From positions 1-5,089 of the forward strand of contig CAMPHD010000276.1 in assembly GCA_946885765.1 (NCBI GenBank): 5,089 bases of DNA. Reading direction: 5' to 3'. A model generated the notes under the pieces. It searched no databases and was not told the origin of the DNA. It saw nothing but the letters and a program-made list of their open reading frames with translations. A program made the translations under genes and the position numbers. Origin of the DNA: an uncultured Thalassospira sp. (GTDB lineage Bacteria; Pseudomonadota; Alphaproteobacteria; Rhodospirillales_A; Thalassospiraceae). Below are positions 1 through 5,089 of the stretch, piece after piece (the first letter of the stretch is position 1; every line of letters starts with the position of its first letter).

Positions 1-22
1 ATAATAAGCTGATGCAGTATCA

Positions 23-51
23 TTGTAGATTGCCGGTTATCGACGGATAAA
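23..51 (+). promoter_or_regulatory. Candidate sigma70-type promoter upstream of the rimP operon
   Basis: TTGTAG (23-28) and GATAAA (46-51) are separated by exactly 17 nt. They match the -35 and -10 consensus at 3/6 and 4/6 positions, so transcription would start near 58. The surrounding AT-rich stretch is the only non-coding DNA upstream of the leader, so the operon promoter should lie within 1-131 or before the window. An alternative -10 is TACAAA (105-110), but I see no convincing -35 for it. This is a weak motif-only call. Confidence 0.25.
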
Positions 52-131
52 TTTTGTTAAATTGTCTATCTTCCTGACATAGCTGCCATGAATTCATTGA
101 AGTCTACAAAAACTGTTGCAAATCCCTTGGT

Positions 132-244
132 TGAAAGGCTTGCAGGGTCAGGATCGTGACTTGATTTCTGGCAAAGTCGGCTGTATAAAGCCGCCAAGCT
201 TTTTGTAAATTCTGACAAAGAGTGGGCCCTCCGCCCGCTCTTTT
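132..244 (+). ncRNA. rimP leader, structured 5' UTR (presumed attenuator)
   Basis: This non-coding stretch folds by eye into an organised structure. A long closing helix pairs 132-142 with 195-205 (11 pairs, three of them G-U). It encloses two small hairpins, GTCA 147-150 with TGAC 157-160, and CGGCT 178-182 with AGCCG 189-193. A strong intrinsic terminator follows immediately (217-244). Established knowledge: alphaproteobacteria carry a 'rimP leader' upstream of rimP-nusA-infB, described bioinformatically as a putative attenuator ending in a Rho-independent terminator, mechanism unknown. The position, terminal hairpin and downstream genes here match that description. Boundaries are approximate: the 5' end depends on the unmapped transcription start, and a competing small hairpin (CCTT 125-128 with AAGG 135-138) would alter the start of the fold. 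Assignment rests on context and hand folding, not on a covariance-model hit. Confidence 0.65.
217..244 (+). terminator. Intrinsic terminator in the rimP leader
   Basis: An 11-bp hairpin pairs 217-227 with 233-243 around the 5-nt loop CCTCC (228-232). The only imperfection is one T-G wobble (223/237). The stem is GC-rich at its apex and A-T at its base, and the T-run TTTT (241-244) is followed by a second T-run (249-253). It lies about 28 nt before the rimP start, facing the operon, so it would stop transcription before rimP unless read through or antiterminated. It could instead terminate an upstream transcript, but no coding end is seen before it in the window, and a terminator here is typical of the rimP leader. 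Confidence 0.8.
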
Positions 245-271
245 GTGCTTTTTGGGGTATGGCATCGCTAT

Positions 272-811
272 ATGGCTGAGCTGATCGGACAACAGTTGAA
301 AGACCCGCTGATGATGCGGATCACGGAGATTATCGAGCCGTCGATCAACGCGCTGGGTTTCGAACTGGTACGTGTCTCCATGATGGGCAAAGACAGCAAT
401 GTCTTGCAGATCATGGCGGATCGTGCGGATGGCAACGGCAGCATCAATGTCGAGGATTGCGCCGAAATCAGCCGTACCGTTTCTGCCCTGATGGATGTTG
501 ATGACCCGATTTCGGGGGCTTATCACCTTGAAGTCAGTTCTCCGGGTATTGACCGCCCGCTGACCCGGGCCAAGGACTTTGATGTCTGGCGCGGGTTTGA
601 GGCAAAGGTCGAGCTGGTGATGGCCCAGAATGGCCGTCGCCGTTTCAGCGGAAAGCTGGATGGAATCGAAGATGATGCGGTCGCCCTGTTTGTCGATGGC
701 GAACGTGAATTGTTGCCGTTGGCCGATATCGCCAAGTCGAAATTGGTGCTGACGGATGAATTGATCGCGCATGTCACCGGCAAGGGCCGGTCTGACGAAA
801 ACGCAGAATAG
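272..811 (+). CDS. rimP: Ribosome maturation factor RimP
   Basis: RimP is a cytoplasmic factor that binds the 30S subunit and is needed for its maturation. The protein is 179 aa from ATG 272, normal or slightly long for the family. Residues about 15-95 form the KH-like N-terminal domain. GFELVRV (29-35) and the family signature SSPGIDRPLT (89-98) are both clear. Residues about 100-170 form the SH3-like C-terminal domain. The start is not certain. ATG 272 has only a weak GGGG (254-257) placed 14 nt upstream. GTG 245 is in frame but abuts the terminator T-run and lacks a ribosome site. ATG 311 or 314 would still give a complete RimP domain beginning just before RITEIIEP. I prefer 272. The stop TAG (809-811) lies 9 nt before nusA, with the nusA ribosome-binding site overlapping it, so the two are probably translationally coupled. 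Product identity is secure; the exact N-terminus is not. Confidence 0.95.
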   Translation: MAELIGQQLKDPLMMRITEIIEPSINALGFELVRVSMMGKDSNVLQIMADRADGNGSINVEDCAEISRTVSALMDVDDPISGAYHLEVSSPGIDRPLTRAKDFDVWRGFEAKVELVMAQNGRRRFSGKLDGIEDDAVALFVDGERELLPLADIAKSKLVLTDELIAHVTGKGRSDENAE

Positions 812-823
812 AGGTTGGATATG
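810..823 (+). promoter_or_regulatory. nusA ribosome-binding site and start
   Basis: AGAGG (810-814) lies 6 nt before ATG 821. This decides the start against the in-frame TTG at 815, which would directly abut the Shine-Dalgarno sequence and could not use it. The site overlaps the rimP stop codon (809-811), so ribosomes finishing rimP arrive on the nusA site. Confidence 0.75.
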
Positions 824-2380
824 GAAGCAACTTCGGGAATGCCGCGGCCGGAACTTTTGCAGGTCGCAGATGCCGTTGCCCGTGAAAAGGGCATTGATCG
901 TGATGAAGTTCTTGGCGCAATGGAACAGGCCATTCAAAAAGCCGGTCGTTCCAGATATGGCCACGAGCATGACATCCGTGCCCATATCGACCGTAAAACC
1001 GGTGAAATCAAACTGGCTCGTTTCGTCGAGGTCACGGATGATATCGAAAACGATTTCACCCAGATGTCGCTTGAACAGGCACGTATTCGTAACGAAAACA
1101 TCCAGCTTGGCGAATTTCTGATCGATCCGCTGCCGCCGATTGATTTCGGGCGTATTGCTGCACAGACCGCAAAACAGGTCATCGTGCAGAAAGTCCGCGA
1201 TGCCGAACGCGAACGTCAGTTCGAAGAATACAAAGATCGTGCGAGCGAAGTCATCAACGGCGTCGTCAAGCGTGTTGAATTTGGCAATGTTCTGGTCGAT
1301 ATGGGCCGTGCAGAAGCCATTCTGCGCCGCGAAGAACTGATCCCGCGCGAAACCGTGCGCCAGGGGGATCGCATCCGTGCGTTCATCCTTGATGTGCGTC
1401 GTGAACAGCGCGGCCCGCAGATTTTTCTGTCGCGTACCCATCCGACCTTCATGGCGAAACTGTTTGCCCAGGAAGTTCCGGAAATTTACGACGGCATCAT
1501 CGAAATCAAATCGGTTGCCCGTGATCCAGGGTCGCGCGCCAAGATTTCCGTTCAGTCGTCGGATAACTCGATTGATCCGGTCGGGGCATGTGTGGGTATG
1601 CGCGGTTCGCGCGTCCAAGCTGTCGTTGCTGAACTTCAGGGCGAGAAGATCGACATCATCCAGTGGTCGGAAGACCCGGCAACCTTCGTTGTGAATGCAT
1701 TGGCTCCGGCCGAGGTTACCAAGGTTGTTCTTGATGAAGAAACCAACCGTATCGAAGTTGTTGTTCCTGATGATCAGCTGAGCCTTGCCATTGGCCGTCG
1801 CGGTCAGAATGTGCGTCTGGCGTCGCAGCTGACCGGATGGGATATCGATATCCTGACCGAGGAAGACGAAAGCGAACGTCGCCAGGAAGAAGCCCGCAAA
1901 CGGGCAGAAATGTTCATCAAGGCACTTGATGTTGATGAAGTCATTGCCCATCTTCTGGTCGCCGAAGGCTTTACCTCGATCGAGGAAGTCGGTTACGTGC
2001 CGTTGGCCGAACTGGCAGAGATCGAAGGTTTTGAAGAAGAAATCGCCGAAGAGCTGCGCACCCGCGCACGCACCTTCCTTGCCGAAGAAGCCGAACGTCT
2101 TCAGAAGCGTCGTGAAGAGCTCAAGGTTGCCGATGACCTCGTCGAATTTGGCGGGCTGTCGTTGGCCGTTGTTGTTCGCCTTGGCGAAAACGATGTCAAA
2201 ACCCTTGAAGACTTCGCCGATCTCGCAAGTGACGAGCTGATCGAATATATCGGTGATGCGGACAACATGACCATGGACCAGGCCAACGACCTGATCATGG
2301 GTGCACGTCGTCAGCTTGGCTGGTTCGAAGGGCTTGAAGAAGAAGTTTCCGAGGATGCCGAAGAAGGCGAAGAAGCCTGA
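821..2380 (+). CDS. nusA: Transcription termination/antitermination factor NusA
   Basis: NusA binds RNA polymerase near the RNA exit channel. It promotes pausing and hairpin-dependent termination and takes part in rRNA and phage antitermination with NusB, NusE and NusG. The protein is 519 aa (E. coli NusA is 495). In order: N-terminal polymerase-binding domain (about 1-140); S1 domain (about 144-205, starting around NGVVKRVEFG); KH1 with GMRG at 259-262; KH2 with GRRG at 325-328; two helix-hairpin-helix acidic repeats, AR1 (about 367-430, LLVAEGFTSIEEVGYVPLAE) and AR2 (about 438-502, ending GARRQLGW); and an acidic Glu-rich tail. Both GxxG loops are intact. The AR repeats resemble those of E. 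coli NusA, where AR2 contacts the alpha subunit CTD and AR1 contacts lambda N. The gene lies between rimP and ylxR in the conserved order, with no terminator on either side. I see no truncation or frameshift. Confidence 0.98.
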   Translation: MEATSGMPRPELLQVADAVAREKGIDRDEVLGAMEQAIQKAGRSRYGHEHDIRAHIDRKTGEIKLARFVEVTDDIENDFTQMSLEQARIRNENIQLGEFLIDPLPPIDFGRIAAQTAKQVIVQKVRDAERERQFEEYKDRASEVINGVVKRVEFGNVLVDMGRAEAILRREELIPRETVRQGDRIRAFILDVRREQRGPQIFLSRTHPTFMAKLFAQEVPEIYDGIIEIKSVARDPGSRAKISVQSSDNSIDPVGACVGMRGSRVQAVVAELQGEKIDIIQWSEDPATFVVNALAPAEVTKVVLDEETNRIEVVVPDDQLSLAIGRRGQNVRLASQLTGWDIDILTEEDESERRQEEARKRAEMFIKALDVDEVIAHLLVAEGFTSIEEVGYVPLAELAEIEGFEEEIAEELRTRARTFLAEEAERLQKRREELKVADDLVEFGGLSLAVVVRLGENDVKTLEDFADLASDELIEYIGDADNMTMDQANDLIMGARRQLGWFEGLEEEVSEDAEEGEEA

Positions 2381-2389
2381 GGGCTGATC

Positions 2390-2402
2390 GGAGGACGCCA
2401 TG
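2390..2402 (+). promoter_or_regulatory. Ribosome-binding site of the ylxR/L7Ae gene
   Basis: GGAGG (2390-2394) sits 5 nt before ATG 2400, within the 19-nt gap after the nusA stop. It is the strongest Shine-Dalgarno sequence in the window and fixes the start. Confidence 0.8.
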
Positions 2403-2990
2403 TCGCACCGTAAAGGCGGCAAGGTAGCCGAGGTTCCGGAACGCCGGTGTATCGTCACCGGCGAAGTCCGGCCCAAGGAAGACCTTCTCAGGGTTGTGAT
2501 CGGACCGGATGATACGGTCGTTCCCGACCTTGAGGAACGATTGCCCGGACGGGGATTATGGTTGTGCCCGTCGCGGGATGTGATAAATACCGCCTGTGCA
2601 AAAAATGCCTTTGCCAAGGCGGCGCGGCAAAAAGTCGTGATTGACCCTGCGCTGGCAGACCGGATCGAGAAGCTTTTGCTTCAGAAAAGCCTCGATCTGC
2701 TGTCGCTTGCGCGCAGAGCCTGTCAGGCGGTTGCCGGTTACGAAAAAGTCCGGGCCCAAATCGACGAGGGCGCGGCAATGATATTGGCGGCCCGAGATGG
2801 TGCTGCGGACGGAAAATCCAAGATCGAGGCGAAGGCCCGGGATCTGCCGATTTATACCGTTCTGGATGCTGCCGAGATTGGCGCGGCCTTTGGTCGCGAG
2901 AAAGCAGTACATGTGGCTGTCGCGCCGGGCGGACTGGCAAAGCAGTTGGGTCGCTCGCTCGGGCGGCTAGAAGGATTTCGCGCGGTCTGA
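2400..2990 (+). CDS. YlxR domain-L7Ae-like fusion, RNA-binding protein
   Basis: This is a 196-aa basic cytoplasmic protein with two parts. Residues about 12-90 are a YlxR (DUF448) domain, with RRCIVTGE at 15-22 and the hallmark GRGLWLC at 50-56. Residues about 93-192 are an L7Ae/L30e-like domain, with [12 protein letters not shown] (96-107) leading into an alpha/beta segment with [11 protein letters not shown] (125-135). Alphaproteobacterial ylxR genes commonly carry this fusion, whereas Firmicutes encode the two as separate neighbouring genes. In Bacillus, YlxR (RnpM) binds the RNase P RNA and modulates the enzyme; L7Ae-family proteins bind kink-turn RNAs. A role in RNA binding is therefore expected, but the specific target of the fused protein is not shown by the sequence. 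It is 19 nt downstream of nusA and 80 nt upstream of infB. Domain assignment is firm; molecular function is inference. The symbol is left blank because ylxR names only the first domain. Confidence 0.93.
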   Translation: MSHRKGGKVAEVPERRCIVTGEVRPKEDLLRVVIGPDDTVVPDLEERLPGRGLWLCPSRDVINTACAKNAFAKAARQKVVIDPALADRIEKLLLQKSLDLLSLARRACQAVAGYEKVRAQIDEGAAMILAARDGAADGKSKIEAKARDLPIYTVLDAAEIGAAFGREKAVHVAVAPGGLAKQLGRSLGRLEGFRAV

Positions 2991-3010
2991 AGGCAGGCTT
3001 GCGCAGAACG

Positions 3011-3025
3011 GACAGGACAGGACAG
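3011..3025 (+). repeat. Three tandem GACAG units in the ylxR-infB spacer
   Basis: GACAG is repeated three times without interruption. The repeat also creates three overlapping AGG-type, Shine-Dalgarno-like cores 45-60 nt before the infB start. It may be a chance slippage repeat. No function can be assigned from sequence alone. Confidence 0.6.
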
Positions 3026-3052
3026 GCAAAGGATGCCGGTCCCGCAGGAAAT

Positions 3053-3073
3053 GAGGAAGTTGGACGGATTATG
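3053..3073 (+). promoter_or_regulatory. infB ribosome-binding region and start
   Basis: ATG 3071 is the first ATG in the IF2 frame and is followed at once by the conserved N-terminal IF2 segment. Its ribosome site is poor: GAGGAA (3053-3058) is 12 nt away, farther than usual, and GGA (3062-3064) is better spaced but short. The IF2 frame stays open upstream into ylxR, and a TTG at 2999 would add 24 residues. I consider that unlikely because the extension has no recognisable IF2 similarity and no better ribosome site. Confidence 0.5.
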
Positions 3074-5089
3074 AGTGATCGCGATCAGGAGAAGAAACCG
3101 CTGAGCCTCAACAGATCGAAACTTGAACTGAGCAAGACGGTCGAGGCTGGGCAGGTGCGTCAAAGCTTCTCGCATGGACGGTCCAAATCTGTGACTGTCG
3201 AAGTGCGCAAGAAGCGGACTTTCGAAAAGAACGAATCCGGCCGCTTCCGCGAGGTGAAGAAGGACGTGCTTGCTGAACAGCCGCAGTCCGAGGCTCCTGC
3301 GCCGGCAGCCAAACCCGAACCGGTGGCCAAATCCAAACCGGAACCGGTTGAAGATCACAGCAACCTGACCGATAGCGAGCGTGCAGCCCGTATGGCTGCC
3401 CTTAAGGCTGCCGAGGAACGCCGCAAGCAGGAAGAAGTTGAAGCTGCCGAACGTGCAGCCGAGGAAAGCAAACGCAAGGCTGAAGAAGCCGAGCGTCGCA
3501 AACAGGAAGAAGCAAAAGCTGCGGCGGATGCTCCTGCGCTGGAAAAGGATGCCCCGGTTTCTGTTGAAGAAGTCGAGAAAGCGCTTGAAGCATCGACGAC
3601 CAAAGGCAAATCCAAGCCGAAGCCTGCTGCTGTTGCCAAGAAACAGGAAGAAATCATGCCTGGCGAACCGGCAGAGCCGCTGGTTCCGGAAGAACGCCGT
3701 CGTGCTGATCCGTCCACTGTCAAGCCGAAAAGCCGCAAGGAACTGGACGAGGAAGAAGCCCGTACCGCAGCCGCACGCAAACGCGCCGAAGAGGAAGCTC
3801 TTGGCCGTGCCGCGCGCACGAAGGGTGACGAAGGCCGTCGTCGTGGCAAGCTTTCGATCAACAATGCGATGACCGGTGACGAAGGTGGCCGTCGTCGTTC
3901 GATGGCCTCGATCAAGCGTCAGCAGGCAAAAGCCAAGGCCCGTATGCAGGGTCAGCAGAAGCCGAAAGAGAAAATCGTGCGTGATGTTATTGTTCCGGAC
4001 GTTATTACCGTTCAGGAACTTGCCAACCGTATGGCCGAACGTGCCGCCGACGTCATCAAGTGCCTGATGGGCCTTGGTGTTATGGCGACCATCAACCAGA
4101 GCCTTGATCCCGATACCGCACAGCTGGTTGTCGAGGAATTCGGCCACAAGATGAAACGTGTTTCGGATGCCGACGTTGAAGAAGCGCTGGTATCTGCAGA
4201 CGACAATGACGATCAGCTGATCGGTCGTCCGCCGGTTGTGACCGTCATGGGCCATGTTGACCATGGTAAAACCTCGTTGCTGGATGCCCTGCGCAAAACT
4301 GACGTTGTCAGTGGCGAAGCTGGCGGCATCACACAGCATATCGGTGCCTATCAGGTGACGATGGAAACCGGTTCAAAGATTACCTTCATCGATACCCCGG
4401 GCCACGCAGCCTTTACCGAGATGCGTTCGCGCGGTGCCAAGGTTACCGACATCGTCGTTCTGGTTGTTGCTGCTGACGACTCCGTCATGCCGCAGACGAT
4501 CGAGGCCATCAGCCATGCGAAAGCAGCCGGTGTGCCGATGATCATCGCGATCAACAAGATCGACAAACCGGGTGCAAACCCGTCCAAGGTTAAGACCGAA
4601 CTGCTTCAGCACGAAGTTGTTGTCGAGGAAATGGGCGGTGAAGTTCAGTGTCTTGAAGTTTCGGCCAAACAGGGCCTTGGCCTGACCGAGCTTGAAGAAG
4701 CCATTCTGCTTCAGGCCGAGGTTCTTGACCTTAAAGCCAACCCGGCACGTGTTGCTGACGGTGTTGTCGTTGAAGCCCGCATGGAAAAAGGTCGTGGCCC
4801 GGTTGCCACGGTTCTGGTTCAGCGCGGTACGCTTAAAAACGGCGATATATTTGTCACCGGTGCCGAGTGGGGCCGCGTTCGTGCGCTGGTCAACGATCAT
4901 GGTGTTCGCATCGAAGACGCCATTCCGGGTATGCCGGTCGAGGTTACCGGTCTGAACGGTGTGCCGTCGGCGGGTGACGACTTTGTCGTTGTCGAAAACG
5001 AAGCCAAGGCCCGCGAGATTTCCGATTATCGTCAGCGTCGCATCCGCGAAACGCAGGCTGCCGCGATGAAGAAATCCGCACTCGAGAAC
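3071..5089 (+). CDS. infB: Translation initiation factor IF-2, 3' end cut by the window
   Basis: IF2 is the GTPase that brings formyl-Met-tRNA to the 30S subunit and promotes 50S joining. The window holds 673 codons with no stop. In order: IF2-associated N-terminal segment (about 10-50, including [13 protein letters not shown]); a long charged Ala/Glu/Lys/Arg linker, probably helical or coiled coil (about 95-155, and again to about 290); Arg/Gly-rich basic patch (about 255-293); IF2_N domain (about 302-360); G domain with G1 GHVDHGKT (394-401), G2 around GGITQH (418-423), G3 DTPGH (441-445), G4 NKID (495-498) and G5 SAK (531-533); then the beta-barrel domain II (from about 565), with [15 protein letters not shown]. 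All GTPase motifs are intact. The sequence stops shortly after domain II, so domains III and IV, including the initiator-tRNA-binding C2 domain, lie outside. In-frame ATG 3656 (Met196) might give a shorter form. The start is chosen at ATG 3071. Confidence 0.97.
   Translation, partial: MSDRDQEKKPLSLNRSKLELSKTVEAGQVRQSFSHGRSKSVTVEVRKKRTFEKNESGRFREVKKDVLAEQPQSEAPAPAAKPEPVAKSKPEPVEDHSNLTDSERAARMAALKAAEERRKQEEVEAAERAAEESKRKAEEAERRKQEEAKAAADAPALEKDAPVSVEEVEKALEASTTKGKSKPKPAAVAKKQEEIMPGEPAEPLVPEERRRADPSTVKPKSRKELDEEEARTAAARKRAEEEALGRAARTKGDEGRRRGKLSINNAMTGDEGGRRRSMASIKRQQAKAKARMQGQQKPKEKIVRDVIVPDVITVQELANRMAERAADVIKCLMGLGVMATINQSLDPDTAQLVVEEFGHKMKRVSDADVEEALVSADDNDDQLIGRPPVVTVMGHVDHGKTSLLDALRKTDVVSGEAGGITQHIGAYQVTMETGSKITFIDTPGHAAFTEMRSRGAKVTDIVVLVVAADDSVMPQTIEAISHAKAAGVPMIIAINKIDKPGANPSKVKTELLQHEVVVEEMGGEVQCLEVSAKQGLGLTELEEAILLQAEVLDLKANPARVADGVVVEARMEKGRGPVATVLVQRGTLKNGDIFVTGAEWGRVRALVNDHGVRIEDAIPGMPVEVTGLNGVPSAGDDFVVVENEAKAREISDYRQRRIRETQAAAMKKSALEN
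3645..3658 (+). promoter_or_regulatory. Possible internal start site within infB (shorter IF2 form)
   Basis: AGGA (3645-3648) stands 7 nt before an in-frame ATG (3656-3658, Met196 of IF2). This Shine-Dalgarno spacing is better than that of the main infB start. Initiation here would drop the IF2-associated segment and the first coiled-coil stretch while keeping the IF2_N domain and the full GTPase core. Known parallel: E. coli makes shorter IF2 forms from internal in-frame starts around codons 158-165. The motif could be a by-product of the AAACAGGAAGAA codons for the KKQEE run, so it is only a candidate. Confidence 0.3.

Noticed and set aside
1..131. Search for a tRNA gene or the end of an upstream gene (E. 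coli has a tRNA upstream of rimP)
   Set aside because: No cloverleaf, T-loop motif or CCA end is visible, and no coding tail of a recognisable protein is seen. The stretch is AT-rich and non-coding as far as I can tell.
104..2617. An 837-codon open frame on the minus strand covering all of rimP and nusA
   Set aside because: It runs in exact codon register with nusA, so it stays open simply because nusA avoids the codons TTA, CTA and TCA. Its translation shows no domain, no ribosome site and no recognisable family, while nusA on the + strand is unmistakable.
3353..3535. Repetitive GAAGAA/GCCGAA sequence resembling a DNA repeat
   Set aside because: It encodes the Glu/Ala/Arg/Lys-rich helical linker of IF2. 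There is no regular nucleotide period beyond codon choice, so it is protein composition rather than a repeat element.
3355..3915. A Ser/Arg/Ala-rich minus-strand frame and a Lys/Arg-rich plus-strand frame within infB
   Set aside because: Both are other-frame readings of the repetitive GAA/GCC/AAG codons encoding the charged IF2 linker. Low-complexity composition explains them.
2852..4339. A 495-codon minus-strand open frame opposite the end of ylxR and the first part of infB
   Set aside because: It has the same cause: it is in register with infB codons. It ends up bounded by a rare TCA codon in infB near 4373, beyond which another shadow frame begins. The product is a Phe/Arg-rich composition with no family resemblance.
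4247..4667. Possibility that the GTPase is EF-Tu, EF-G or SelB rather than IF2
   Set aside because: The [13 protein letters not shown] and NKID motifs are shared, but the IF2_N domain, the GGITQHIGA switch region, the long charged N-terminus and the nusA-ylxR context identify IF2.

Overview
The window is a core housekeeping locus, the rimP-nusA-ylxR-infB transcription and translation operon, read entirely on the + strand. It looks like an alphaproteobacterium. The gene order, the YlxR domain fused to an L7Ae-like domain, the NusA with two C-terminal acidic repeats, the IF2 opening with an IF2-associated N-terminal segment, the moderate GC content and a terminator-bearing rimP leader all fit. 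The protein style (strongly Glu/Ala/Arg-rich, mid-50s GC by eye) suggests a Rhodospirillales-type organism such as Thalassospira. That genus-level guess is inference only.

Layout. Positions 1-131 are an AT-rich intergenic stretch with no recognisable coding sequence. It holds a weak sigma70-like promoter candidate and two small palindromes. Positions 132-244 form a structured leader ending in a strong intrinsic terminator hairpin, only about 28 nt upstream of rimP. This is the arrangement expected of the known alphaproteobacterial rimP leader, a presumed attenuator. rimP (272-811) is followed after 9 nt by nusA (821-2380), after 19 nt by the ylxR/L7Ae gene (2400-2990), and after an 80-nt spacer by infB (3071 to beyond the window end; 673 codons visible, domains III and IV missing). 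No terminator is visible between the genes, so one polycistronic transcript is expected.

How the genes work together. RimP matures the 30S subunit. NusA controls pausing, termination and antitermination. The YlxR/L7Ae protein is a small RNA-binding protein. IF2 delivers initiator tRNA to the 30S subunit. The operon therefore links transcription elongation control to ribosome assembly and translation initiation. A terminator in its own leader, whose 3' arm resembles a boxA element, gives a plausible but untested route for feedback by Nus factors.

Novelty. I see no mobile element, CRISPR array, tRNA, rRNA or defence gene, and no undescribed system. The points worth a second look are regulatory: alternative and pseudoknot pairings in the leader, the boxA-like terminator arm, the unusual infB spacer, and a possible internal start for a shorter IF2. 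The very long antisense open frames are codon-usage artefacts.
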